In this document: piece after piece, positions 1-8,149 of the stretch
Layout of the letters: every line of letters begins with the position of its first letter
Numbering within the stretch: position 1 is the first letter of the stretch
NCBI GenBank assembly: GCA_964636675.1
Contig: CAZWUO010000051.1
Coordinates: 1 to 20,346, forward strand
From: JALUUH01 sp964636675
GTDB lineage: Bacteria > Pseudomonadota > Gammaproteobacteria > S012-40
Reading direction: 5' to 3'
Length of the DNA: 20,346 nt
Made by a program: the position numbers and the translations under genes
The notes under the pieces: model-generated
Databases searched by the model: none
What the model was told of the DNA's origin: nothing
What the model saw: only the letters and a program-made list of their open reading frames with translations

Positions 1-205
1 AGGTGAATGCCGTAGGCAGAGAAGGTACCCTGGGGTATTTCTGCGAAGATCTAGGCGTTGACTTTATTCTTGGTTACGCAGCGATCCATGGTGGTACCAA
101 AACGATTGATGCTTTCATGCTATTGATGTTTCCCATAAAATCTAATATGTCTATATATTGTAGACATTTTATGATGTTTCTCAGGCCTTTATTTAGATCT
201 ATAAA

Positions 206-2314
206 TCAATGAGTTACGGGGCGATTTGGAATTTTTTTCCAAAAGGTAACTCTATCCCCAGGGTAAATTAAATCAGGATTAAGAATATCACTAAGCTCAG
301 CAAGTTCTGGGTAACGAAAAGGGTTGTTTAAATATTTTCCAGCAAGTCGCCATAGTGTATCCCCTTTTATCACGGTATGCGTAACAAGTGTGTCACCACT
401 GGAATGGGTTTTATCTTTAAACAGTTGTGACGCCGTTGCAATTTGAGTAAATGTAGTTTTAGGTTTTATCTGAATGACTTTTTTTTCTAGCTTAGTATTC
501 GCTGTGTTATCGATAGGACGATCTACACTAATCGTATACTTAGGTGATTCAATTTGCAATACACGCACAGAATCGGCAGTGGGTTTATCTCTTGTATGGG
601 TCACTAAACTGCTTGCTGATGCGGATAGGTTTTCACTCACGGCTTGATGTCTCGTATCTCCCATAACCAGCTTAGCATTTTCTTGCGGTTGAAGATTATC
701 ATCCTCTTTATGAGTCGATTGAGAGGGAGACAAAACCACCGACGATGCAGGCTCATTGGTATCAATATGTGTATCAAATGTGCTTGCGCTTTCTCCCGAA
801 GAATAATACCCATATAAACCTGCTGCTATACCTAGCACGATGATTATTGAAACACCGTATACGAATAGGTTTGGTCTTTTTTCTGCTTTATATTTTTTTC
901 CTGCATAAAAATTATCGTTTTCCAAAACAGATGATTTTTCTTGCAAGTAATGAGTTTCATCTAACCTAGCGAATCTCCCATTTACTTGAGTGTTTTTATT
1001 CTTTACATTATCGCTCGTTGATATTTCTGACTCTAACCCGGAAGCGACTTCAGAAAAATGATTATTCTCAGCTTCTAATGGAAAATGGTTATCGCTGAGT
1101 GGAAAAGGTTTATCTATTTTAAGAGGGATTGCTTCGTCGAACTCTTCCCCTATTTTGATCTCATCTGGTTTAGGATCCATCGGCGATTCGTCAATCGACT
1201 CATCGATTATTTCATTAATTTCTGTGTTTTCGGGCTTATTATATTTTATAATTTTGTCATCGAATTCCCCGCTGATACGCGGCGGTTCTTGCAAACATAA
1301 CGTGGATTTAGCATTGTCTTCAGCATCAAGCAAGCCTAACGCATATTCATATAACTCATCCGCTGCATTATTATCTGCCAATTGAGAACTGAAAAACGTT
1401 TCAGAGTCCTTTGAAACACGCTCTTCATTGCTGCTTGTAACGAGAACTACATCATCCGTTTTATCCTCTTCCGTATTAAGCGGTATCGACGCTTCGGTAA
1501 CTTGTTGTTCAACAGGACTGGAATCAAGTGCCGCGCAATCTGCATCTGAGTTTTCTATTTGTGCAGATTCTGGCACAGCCTCTTGCACAAGCTCTTGTGC
1601 CGGTTCTGGTGTAGCTTCTTGTGCAAGTACTTGTTCGGGTGCAACCTCTTGTGCTAGTTCCTGTGTGAGTTCTGGTATAGCCTCTTGCACAGGTGCTTGT
1701 GCGGACTCTGGCATATCCTCTTGTGCAAGTTCTTGTGCCGATTTTTGTGCTGTCTGCGGTGTAGTTTGTTGCAAATCGCTTAGAGAAGTTTCGGACGAAT
1801 GGGTTAGGGATACCTCTTGGTCCGTCATTCGAGCGCTTTCCGTAGAGGGCGGCGCTAAATGAGAGCTGTCTAATGTTTGCAGTTCGCCCTTCCCCATGTC
1901 GAGCAACTTTTCAAATGACGTCAGTAATACGATCCCATAGTTTTCTGAAGAGCAGACTTTAATTCCTGACACAATAGTTTTAGCGCCGGCCAAATTGAAA
2001 TCATCGTATTTTGCCAGCGTATCCACGCTATCGACTTTAAATCCAAACAAGGATTTATCAATTAAGCTGACGACTACAACGCTTTTTTCAACACAGTCTG
2101 TGACTACTTCGAGTTTTTTCCTGAGCTCTATCGCTGTCACCACTTTGCCATGAAATGGAAAGGTACCACTCACAAAGTCAGGCAACATTGGGATCGAAGT
2201 AATGATGGGCACCTCGATGATTGACTCGACTTCGCTAATATCAACGGCGAGGCTATACCCTCCTACGGTAAAAATAAGGAGTGAATCCATTGCTTGTTTT
2301 TCTAATGGAATCAT
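206..2314 (-). CDS. CheW-domain transmembrane protein with C-terminal LysM domain
   Basis: The 702-residue product starts with a CheW-like fold (about residues 8-140, LLIFTVGGYSLAVDISEVESI and a GTFPFHGKVVTAIELRKKL segment), the type that docks CheA and receptors in chemosensory arrays. Residues about 186-255 are a low-complexity run of AQE, VQEA and PE units. A long acidic, Ser-rich stretch follows, then a single membrane helix at about 482-504 (LFVYGVSIIIVLGIAAGLYG) with Lys/Arg on its N-terminal side, which predicts N-in/C-out. The last 60 residues hold a LysM motif (IKGDTLWRLAGKYL ... LNPDLIYPGDRV), known to bind peptidoglycan glycans. I infer a cytoplasmic CheW head tied through the inner membrane to the cell wall. 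The start could be residue 1 or Met9 at 2290; neither has a strong ribosome site. No other chemotaxis gene is in view. Confidence 0.88.
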   Translation of the reverse strand: MIPLEKQAMDSLLIFTVGGYSLAVDISEVESIIEVPIITSIPMLPDFVSGTFPFHGKVVTAIELRKKLEVVTDCVEKSVVVVSLIDKSLFGFKVDSVDTLAKYDDFNLAGAKTIVSGIKVCSSENYGIVLLTSFEKLLDMGKGELQTLDSSHLAPPSTESARMTDQEVSLTHSSETSLSDLQQTTPQTAQKSAQELAQEDMPESAQAPVQEAIPELTQELAQEVAPEQVLAQEATPEPAQELVQEAVPESAQIENSDADCAALDSSPVEQQVTEASIPLNTEEDKTDDVVLVTSSNEERVSKDSETFFSSQLADNNAADELYEYALGLLDAEDNAKSTLCLQEPPRISGEFDDKIIKYNKPENTEINEIIDESIDESPMDPKPDEIKIGEEFDEAIPLKIDKPFPLSDNHFPLEAENNHFSEVASGLESEISTSDNVKNKNTQVNGRFARLDETHYLQEKSSVLENDNFYAGKKYKAEKRPNLFVYGVSIIIVLGIAAGLYGYYSSGESASTFDTHIDTNEPASSVVLSPSQSTHKEDDNLQPQENAKLVMGDTRHQAVSENLSASASSLVTHTRDKPTADSVRVLQIESPKYTISVDRPIDNTANTKLEKKVIQIKPKTTFTQIATASQLFKDKTHSSGDTLVTHTVIKGDTLWRLAGKYLNNPFRYPELAELSDILNPDLIYPGDRVTFWKKIPNRPVTH

Positions 2315-2344
2315 ATTGTTATATACACTTCTGGATATACTCCT

Positions 2345-2461
2345 GACACGCCCTATTTAAGCACCTGATACCACAGCTAGTTTTTAATCTTCAGAGATAA
2401 CTAAATCGTCCAATATGCGCCGGGAGTTAAGCACAAAAACGATAAAGTATTAGGGCGTGTC
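2345..2461. repeat. 117-bp element bounded by 11-bp inverted repeats
   Basis: GACACGCCCTA at 2345-2355 is the exact reverse complement of TAGGGCGTGTC at 2451-2461. The 95 bases between carry no convincing reading frame. The arrangement resembles a miniature inverted-repeat element or two abutting insertion-sequence ends; sequence just outside the right copy (gtcaattcac) looks like the inside of an IS end. I see no obvious target-site duplication. A 10-base copy, ACACGCCCTA, recurs at 20328-20337. The element lies between the CheW-LysM gene and the DUF1499 gene and could carry or separate their signals. Confidence 0.45.
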
Positions 2462-2563
2462 GTCAATTCACACGTATTTTATAGGATAGATACAAAGCTT
2501 TAAGAAGTGGTTTTGGCTTAATATAAGAACAACTTCATACGAGTTGATTTTTGGATTTACATT

Positions 2564-3004
2564 TTACTCATTGTGTGGACTTTCCTGGGCTTGCAAAAAC
2601 CGCTGGCGTATCTGCGCAACACGTTTTCTATTGGCCCCCAGGTCGGAATGCCCCACGCGCGATGCTGAGCGTAATTGAATCAGTTTTGCATCATCATCCA
2701 ATAAAAACTCAACATCGTCAGTAAACCTGAATATAAACGATGTAAAGGTGACGTGTAGATACCGTTCTTCATTTGCGATAATTTCAGTCCTTGGAAAACG
2801 CTGAATCACACTTAATAACTGTTTTTTAGCACTCTCCATAGTACCTGTATATGAGAGAGGATCTATCCGTTGCTCCACTGTCGCAGCCAATGACGAAACG
2901 CAATTCGGTTTATCTGGACAAGGGCTGAGTGATCTCGCCATGCTCGTACCTCCCACAGCAAAAAGTAACACAAACAATAGAATTAAAACCCATTTTATAC
3001 GCAT
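2564..3004 (-). CDS. DUF1499 family secreted protein
   Basis: A 146-residue protein with an N-terminal hydrophobic signal segment (residues about 4-22, WVLILLFVLLFAVGGTSMA) followed by the DUF1499 hallmark CPDKPNCVSS at about 29-38. The remainder is a small alpha/beta domain typical in length for this family, whose function is unknown. Export to the periplasm is inferred. The start ATG lies 15 bases after the gshA stop, with an AAAGG ribosome site between them, so it is probably the second gene of a gshA operon. Nothing here links it biochemically to glutathione. Confidence 0.85.
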   Translation of the reverse strand: MRIKWVLILLFVLLFAVGGTSMARSLSPCPDKPNCVSSLAATVEQRIDPLSYTGTMESAKKQLLSVIQRFPRTEIIANEERYLHVTFTSFIFRFTDDVEFLLDDDAKLIQLRSASRVGHSDLGANRKRVAQIRQRFLQAQESPHNE

Positions 3005-3019
3005 TATGGAGAACCTTTG

Positions 3020-4600
3020 CTAATTTCTAGACTGCTGAAAATATGCATTTAAAAAATCATCTAAATCCATGTTATCTGAGTTCTCTATATTCAACTGTTG
3101 CTGGATGGAATCTTCACCCAGCTGCTGAAAAAAAAGCTCGCGCTCAGCAGACAGTTTTTGCTGCTTAAAATATCTCGCATGTTCCTGAGATTTTCGCAGC
3201 GAAAAGTGAAAAAAACTTTCTTTATTTTCGCGCATCTCATTGATTATTTTTGCGGATATCGTGGTATCCGGGTCAGCAATATTTTTGCGATAATAATGCA
3301 TTGCTGCCGAATATTTTGTTGTTTGTTTTTTCTCATCGAGTAATTCAGCAATCTCATCCATGCGATCAAATACTTCAGCAGCCCATATATCGAGACGTAT
3401 TTCTTTATCACCACGGAATAAATTAAGGCCGGGCTTTCTACCCTGATGTGCAACGTTTAACAGGTTTTTACTATTCTGTAAGTATTCTTTGTCATTAGTA
3501 ATAGGACTCTCGTGGAGTAAGCAAAAGAAAGAAAATGTTTCCAAAAAATAGAGCGATGTTTCGCTCACACCCATAGGTTCGTAAGGATTGATATCCATGG
3601 ATCGCAATTCTACATAGGCCACACCACGATCTCTTAAGGCATTAACCGGCATCTCAAATGAATCGGTAAGTTGCTTAGGGCGTACCGAGCTATAATACTC
3701 ATTTTCAATTTGCAATAGATTCCCATTGAGTTGCTCATACTGACCATCTATTTTTATCCCCAGCTTAGCATACGCCTCACTCGGGGTATTAATCGCATGA
3801 CTTAAACTTTTTACATAGGTTTGCAGCGAGTCATAACGAATCCATATGCCTGACTCCTTTTCTTTATTATTTTGATAACCAATATCGCCAGTACGTAATG
3901 AGGTGGCATAGGGGTAATAATAAGTACTTTCATCAAAGACCTGCATATCAGTAGCACTGCCACCTAAAAATGATTTGCATACCGCGGGGGAGCTACCGAA
4001 CAAGTACGGAATCAACCAACCAGTGCGCTGGAAATTACGAATTAATTGAAAATAAGAGGCAGCAATAAACGACTGTTCATCCCCATTATCTCGCTCAATC
4101 GATTTATAAAATACCCAAAAATCATCTGCAAACGAATAATTGAAATGCACACCTGCTATCACTTGCATTATCCGGCCATACCGATGCCCCAAACCACGGC
4201 GATAAATTGTTTTCATCTGGCCAAGGTTTGAATTGCCATAATTGGCGATGGGTATGCTAGATTCTCCGGATAATACACAGGGCATACTCGTTGCCCAAAG
4301 TATTTCCTCATTTAAATGAGTGTATACATAAGTCTGAACATCCGCCAAAAATTGCAACAATTCTGCCTGATTTGTATAGGGGGAAGTGACAAACTCTAAT
4401 AAAGCTTCCGAATAATCGGTAGTGATATGGGGATGTGTTAGTGCCGAGCCAAAGGCGCGGGGATGCGGTGTTTGCGAGATACCGCCGACCGGCGCCACCC
4501 TAAGACTTTCTTTTTCGATACCGATTTTACTGCGTCGGAAAATATCAGCGGGAGCTAAACGGCTGAATTGCTTAATTCTTTGATTAAAACTCTGATACAA
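3020..4600 (-). CDS. gshA: glutamate-cysteine ligase (gamma-glutamylcysteine synthetase)
   Basis: This 526-residue enzyme catalyses the ATP-dependent joining of glutamate and cysteine, the first and limiting step of glutathione synthesis, in the cytoplasm. The proteobacterial GshA family is clear from IGIEKESLRV near residue 26, GSALTHPHITTDYSEALLEFVT at about 51-72, the SMPC segment near 104, and RDRGVAYVELRSMDINPYEP in the middle. The length matches the family (about 520). The start is a TTG at 4600-4598: an in-frame TAA at 4618-4616 lies upstream with no ATG or GTG between, and AAGG at 4612-4609 sits 8 bases before it. E. coli gshA is also known to use UUG. The DUF1499 gene follows closely and is probably cotranscribed. 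Confidence 0.97.
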   Translation of the reverse strand: MYQSFNQRIKQFSRLAPADIFRRSKIGIEKESLRVAPVGGISQTPHPRAFGSALTHPHITTDYSEALLEFVTSPYTNQAELLQFLADVQTYVYTHLNEEILWATSMPCVLSGESSIPIANYGNSNLGQMKTIYRRGLGHRYGRIMQVIAGVHFNYSFADDFWVFYKSIERDNGDEQSFIAASYFQLIRNFQRTGWLIPYLFGSSPAVCKSFLGGSATDMQVFDESTYYYPYATSLRTGDIGYQNNKEKESGIWIRYDSLQTYVKSLSHAINTPSEAYAKLGIKIDGQYEQLNGNLLQIENEYYSSVRPKQLTDSFEMPVNALRDRGVAYVELRSMDINPYEPMGVSETSLYFLETFSFFCLLHESPITNDKEYLQNSKNLLNVAHQGRKPGLNLFRGDKEIRLDIWAAEVFDRMDEIAELLDEKKQTTKYSAAMHYYRKNIADPDTTISAKIINEMRENKESFFHFSLRKSQEHARYFKQQKLSAERELFFQQLGEDSIQQQLNIENSDNMDLDDFLNAYFQQSRN

Positions 4601-4636
4601 ATTGCGAACCTTTGATTATACCCAATCGTTTGAGCT

Positions 4637-4652
4637 AGATTTTGTAAAATCT
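4637..4652. promoter_or_regulatory. inverted repeat upstream of gshA
   Basis: AGATTTTGTAAAATCT has 7-base arms around a two-base centre and lies about 37 bases upstream of the gshA start codon. A TATAAT hexamer (minus strand 4620-4615) lies between it and the gene, but a start point there would remove the ribosome site, so the promoter is uncertain. The repeat could be an operator; no regulator family is assigned. Confidence 0.25.
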
Positions 4653-4744
4653 GCGAATTGTGCCCGATCTAAACCAAAAATTCATCTTTTTCAATAACAT
4701 TTGCCCAAGCACCCATGAGTAAGCGCTTAAGGCGAGGGGGGAAT

Positions 4745-4778
4745 GCTTAAAAAGCGTTTAAGCCCCATCAATAAGGGG
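4745..4778. repeat. two adjacent short hairpins between beta-propeller gene and gshA
   Basis: GCTTAAA (4745-4751) pairs with TTTAAGC (4757-4763), and CCCC (4763-4766) pairs with GGGG (4775-4778). They lie downstream of the strong terminator of the lipoprotein gene and upstream of gshA. They may form structure in a gshA leader, but neither is followed by a good U-run on the minus strand. Confidence 0.25.
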
Positions 4779-4810
4779 TTTGCATATCCTCCAGAAAATA
4801 ATATCCGTCC

Positions 4811-4840
4811 AAAAAAAAGAGGCTTTTACAAAAAGCCTCT
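4811..4840 (-). terminator. Rho-independent terminator of the beta-propeller lipoprotein gene
   Basis: Arms 4819-4828 (AGAGGCTTTT) and 4831-4840 (AAAAGCCTCT) are perfectly complementary. On the minus strand the hairpin is followed by eight U residues (eight A at 4811-4818). It begins about 40 bases after the stop codon of the leftward lipoprotein gene and should insulate gshA from read-through. Confidence 0.9.
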
Positions 4841-4882
4841 TCAAAGGGTACCGAAAACCTCAAAAAATGATCACGAAAACCC

Positions 4883-7159
4883 CTATTGTGGGCCGATGAC
4901 AGCGTCGGGTTGATCCCAGATTGCCGACCATACGTCCTCACCCTCGATATAATGAATCGCATCATCTGCCAATACCGTGCGCGGTTGTTGCGAATAATGA
5001 ACCTTATTATCGGCACTCGCTAGCGCTGATTTAAGTGTACCCGCATCACTCATTGCAATGTTTGAAGAGACGCTTCCATCATCTATTTCTAATAATTGCA
5101 CACCGCTATACGTCCACGCATACCAAGCTCGAGCATCTTCATCGTAAGCTTGTTTAACCGGTGTTGCATGCACATTAACGGGTAATGCAATGCGGTGTAT
5201 CCCGGACTCGGTATCCGAAATAATTGAGAACGCTTTATAGTCATAACTGAGCGCCGTCTCGGTACCGCGTTTACCAATTTGCAAGCTACCAATCTCTATA
5301 GGGTTTGACTTATCACTCACATCAAACAAACCCACCTTCACACCTTGAAACCATGCGGTATTATTTGCAACCACGGCATCTTTTCCTACACCGAGTAATA
5401 AGTTTTCATTCAGCGGATGTAAATAATCTGAATACCCAGGAATACTGAGTTCTCCTTCAATAAAGGGTGCTTTTGGATCTTGCAAATTCAATACATACAA
5501 AGGATCTACTTTTTGAAACGTCACCACATATGCATAAGCCCCAAAAAATCTCACCGCATAAATATCTTCACCCGGCTTACCGATTTTCTTTGGTAAAACA
5601 TCATTCGGTAAGGTACTTAACACACTGAGTTTATTTTTTTCGCTAACATCCTCGCGTAATACATACAGCCTATGAACGGGTTCATTAGGTACAAAAACGG
5701 GCTCGATAACGCCTACGCTAAAATCTGGCTCAATGACATCTCTGTTATCTGCTGCCACAGAAGTACCCGATGAATCATTAGTAATAACTCTGGGTTCATA
5801 ATCGGTCACAACGATGCGCAAATCATCCTTCCATTCGCTCATGCGGAATGACTTATTACGCCATCCTGTCCAGCCTTTTATGCGCCCAGAGCTTTGGTAA
5901 GCAACACTATCATCGGTAAATACAGCCTTATGAATGACTGTGTAGTATTCACCCCGCCCTTGCTTACTTGGGACATACTCGCCCTTGGTAAAGTATATGG
6001 CTTGTTGCGACACGTATACTTCTGTGCTGCTTTCGACCGTGCACAAAGCCTGGGTTTTATTCGGTGCGTTGATAGGAATCGTCAACACCGATAATAAGCT
6101 CGCACCAAACACCGTATCGGCGCTGGTTTTGTCAGGAATAATACAGTCTGTCGCACTTACCATTTCTTTTTTCAATCCGTTAATCCAAGTAGCCGGTAAT
6201 AAATCCCCTATTTTCATATTTTCAACGAGCTGGGTATTTTTTGCCTGCACAACGGGGGAAGTATTATAAAGCTCTAAACCTTCTAGCCATAATTGTTTTG
6301 ACGAAATCAAATAGATTTTTCCGTTTAAACTTCGGCTCGCGTGGTAATAACCTTCGACTTCAAACTCCCACAGTAAATTTGCTGATCCGGGATCCGTAAT
6401 ATCATACGAACTAATACGCACGTTATTCGTTTGATAGATGTGTGTTTTTTGTTGCGTACTGATATTAGCCACCACGACTAGCTGTTTAGTTTCGCTAGCA
6501 TTTTTAATTTTTGGTAGATACAAACCTAAAACTTGTACCACGTTGTCTGCAAAATCAATCGTGGCTACTTCGGAAGCTTTAGGCGTCGTATTGTCCAATT
6601 GCATGATGCGTATGCCTGCGGGATTGACGCGTTTAGATTTGTCGATGGTCGGATATCCCATCATTTCGTCACTCACCACATTAACCGCTCGATCAGGTCG
6701 CGCAGTCATCGGTCCTTCCAAAACCATATCCCCACCCGCATCATTCCATGCAAAGGTAGCTTGGCGTCCAATATATAAATACCGACCGTCTGATTTCACG
6801 AGATCTGACTCATCGACACCCGCTTCAATAAGATTGGTGCCACTAAGACTACTTACGATGTCATCCATTTCCGGTGCTGATTCAGCCGCCAAATCAGTGG
6901 TAGCAATCGTCGCACGTGCTCCGTCTTCATAAAAACCCGGTGCGGTTTGTGCCGCCAGCATGGTGTTAAAATATGACTTAAGGTCTTTTTCAAATTCCTC
7001 ACTCGTGAGTGCGGTTTTAAGCTGAGTATTGGATTTTTCAGTGATATCCTTCCCATCATCTAAAGATGATGTATTTTGCTGACACCCATTTGTCGCTAAA
7101 ATGATAAATATTCCTAATATACAGAGGAATGATATTGTAAAATCTGCTGCGATTTTCAT
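4883..7159 (-). CDS. secreted beta-propeller lipoprotein
   Basis: A 758-residue protein of the secreted beta-propeller domain family distantly related to WD40 (Pfam Beta_propel). The family hallmark is seen early (SGTNLIEAGVDESDLVKSDG then RYLYIG), followed by repeated blades such as YVVTFQKVDPLYVLNLQDP and PNDVLPKKIGKPGEDIYAVRFFG. The N-terminus is a lipoprotein signal (FLCILGIFIILATNGC) with Cys near residue 26; the -2 Asn makes the lipobox slightly atypical. The ATG at 7159 is chosen because GAGG lies 8 bases upstream; an earlier ATG at 7201 would add 14 residues that spoil the signal. The function of the family is unknown. The gene is single, divergent from the outer-membrane barrel gene, and ends at a strong terminator. 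Confidence 0.88.
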   Translation of the reverse strand: MKIAADFTISFLCILGIFIILATNGCQQNTSSLDDGKDITEKSNTQLKTALTSEEFEKDLKSYFNTMLAAQTAPGFYEDGARATIATTDLAAESAPEMDDIVSSLSGTNLIEAGVDESDLVKSDGRYLYIGRQATFAWNDAGGDMVLEGPMTARPDRAVNVVSDEMMGYPTIDKSKRVNPAGIRIMQLDNTTPKASEVATIDFADNVVQVLGLYLPKIKNASETKQLVVVANISTQQKTHIYQTNNVRISSYDITDPGSANLLWEFEVEGYYHASRSLNGKIYLISSKQLWLEGLELYNTSPVVQAKNTQLVENMKIGDLLPATWINGLKKEMVSATDCIIPDKTSADTVFGASLLSVLTIPINAPNKTQALCTVESSTEVYVSQQAIYFTKGEYVPSKQGRGEYYTVIHKAVFTDDSVAYQSSGRIKGWTGWRNKSFRMSEWKDDLRIVVTDYEPRVITNDSSGTSVAADNRDVIEPDFSVGVIEPVFVPNEPVHRLYVLREDVSEKNKLSVLSTLPNDVLPKKIGKPGEDIYAVRFFGAYAYVVTFQKVDPLYVLNLQDPKAPFIEGELSIPGYSDYLHPLNENLLLGVGKDAVVANNTAWFQGVKVGLFDVSDKSNPIEIGSLQIGKRGTETALSYDYKAFSIISDTESGIHRIALPVNVHATPVKQAYDEDARAWYAWTYSGVQLLEIDDGSVSSNIAMSDAGTLKSALASADNKVHYSQQPRTVLADDAIHYIEGEDVWSAIWDQPDAVIGPQ

Positions 7160-7184
7160 GCGGTTAACCTCGTAGTCGAAAAAA

Positions 7185-7235
7185 ATGGAATTTCTTCCCA
7201 TTTCTTACCTGAGAATATATGGGAATATTTCCCAT
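7185..7235. promoter_or_regulatory. paired TTCCCAT inverted repeats, candidate operator
   Basis: A perfect inverted repeat ATGGGAA-TAT-TTCCCAT lies at 7219-7235. A second, slightly imperfect one, ATGGAA-TTTC-TTCCCAT, lies at 7185-7201. Their centres are about 34 bases apart in the divergent promoter region between the beta-propeller lipoprotein and the outer-membrane barrel genes. Two like sites at near-helical spacing suggest dimer binding by one regulator. I do not recognise the regulator. Confidence 0.4.
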
Positions 7236-7336
7236 GTCAATAACAAAACCCTAAATATCTGTTGTTTAATGACATCGAATACATCAAATTTTCACTGAGA
7301 CTTAGCAATAAAAAAACGGTAACACTGAGTAGTAAT

Positions 7337-8122
7337 ATGTTTTTATTCTATAAATTTTTTAACTTTGTCAGCACACATGGATTCCGAGTGAACCCTGCAT
7401 GCTGTATTCTTTATTTTATGATCCCCGTTATGGGCGTTTCTTTTTCGGCAAATGCCGCCGTAAATTTAAAAAAAACGCTCAGTCTTGGTTATTTTTACAG
7501 TGAAGGACGGTATTACGACGACTCAAATATCATTATTCAATCCATTCCCGTTGCACTCAAATTGCAGTATTTATCGACACGATTCAAAATTGCAACAAGT
7601 GTTAACAGCATCGACAATCCCAATAGCACAAAATCTTCGTTACTCGAAAGCAATCAAGGCTTAGGCAATACCTATGTGAGCCTGCATCAAATAGTTAGCC
7701 TTCCGTACTCTATGCAATTCATCGACTTTGGTGGCAAAGTCAAAATTCCCACGGCCACTCATACACCGAGTCGTCGGGTAAACCGCTTCGACGCCGAATT
7801 AAGCAGCAATATGTATCAAGGTTTCGCCAACAACTGGTTAACATTCAAACTGGCTTACCGGTGGCGTTATGACCCAACACTCAATAATACCGCTGCCATT
7901 TCAAGCGGAGCATCACACACCTTCAACGCAATATTGACATCAGGCGTGATCGCTGACTATCGCCAGTCAGCGACTTCAACAGGTGAACCAAGAAAAGAAC
8001 TCATGCTCTATCTACAACACAAATCCAAACACGCGATACGCTATACCTACTACGTGATTAAGGGCTTTTCGAAAGCCAGCCCAGATTGGGCAAGTGGAAT
8101 ACAGGTGGGATATAAATGGTGA
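7337..8122 (+). CDS. outer-membrane beta-barrel protein
   Basis: From the ATG at 7337 the product is 261 residues. It has a hydrophobic signal region ending in FSANA before AVNLKKTLSLGYFYSEG, then alternating hydrophobic and aromatic beta strands, and it finishes with GIQVGYKW, a terminal aromatic residue typical of proteins inserted by the BAM machinery. The pattern resembles small barrels of the phenol-degradation MetA-like/transporter type, but I cannot assign a substrate. An open frame extends to a TTG at 7262; that longer start would give an unusually long leader, so I prefer 7337, though its ribosome site is weak. The gene is divergent from the beta-propeller lipoprotein and convergent with modC, 27 bases away. 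Confidence 0.72.
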   Translation: MFLFYKFFNFVSTHGFRVNPACCILYFMIPVMGVSFSANAAVNLKKTLSLGYFYSEGRYYDDSNIIIQSIPVALKLQYLSTRFKIATSVNSIDNPNSTKSSLLESNQGLGNTYVSLHQIVSLPYSMQFIDFGGKVKIPTATHTPSRRVNRFDAELSSNMYQGFANNWLTFKLAYRWRYDPTLNNTAAISSGASHTFNAILTSGVIADYRQSATSTGEPRKELMLYLQHKSKHAIRYTYYVIKGFSKASPDWASGIQVGYKW

Positions 8123-8149
8123 GTCGAGATCTTTGCACGAGTCGTTGCC

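Noticed and set aside
147..167. Hairpin ATGTCTA/TAGACAT downstream of the CheW-LysM gene
   Set aside because: AT-rich 7-bp stem without a clear U-run, so too weak to call a terminator.
3..212. Plus-strand frame of about 69 codons at the left edge (NAVGREGTLGYFCEDLGVDF)
   Set aside because: It could be the 3' end of a gene entering from outside, but I recognise no family, its tail is AT-rich and atypical, and the only possible start is a GTG at the very edge.
1428..1862. 144-codon Ser/Cys-rich plus-strand frame
   Set aside because: It is the antisense reading of the AQE repeat tract of the CheW-LysM gene; composition explains the absence of stops.
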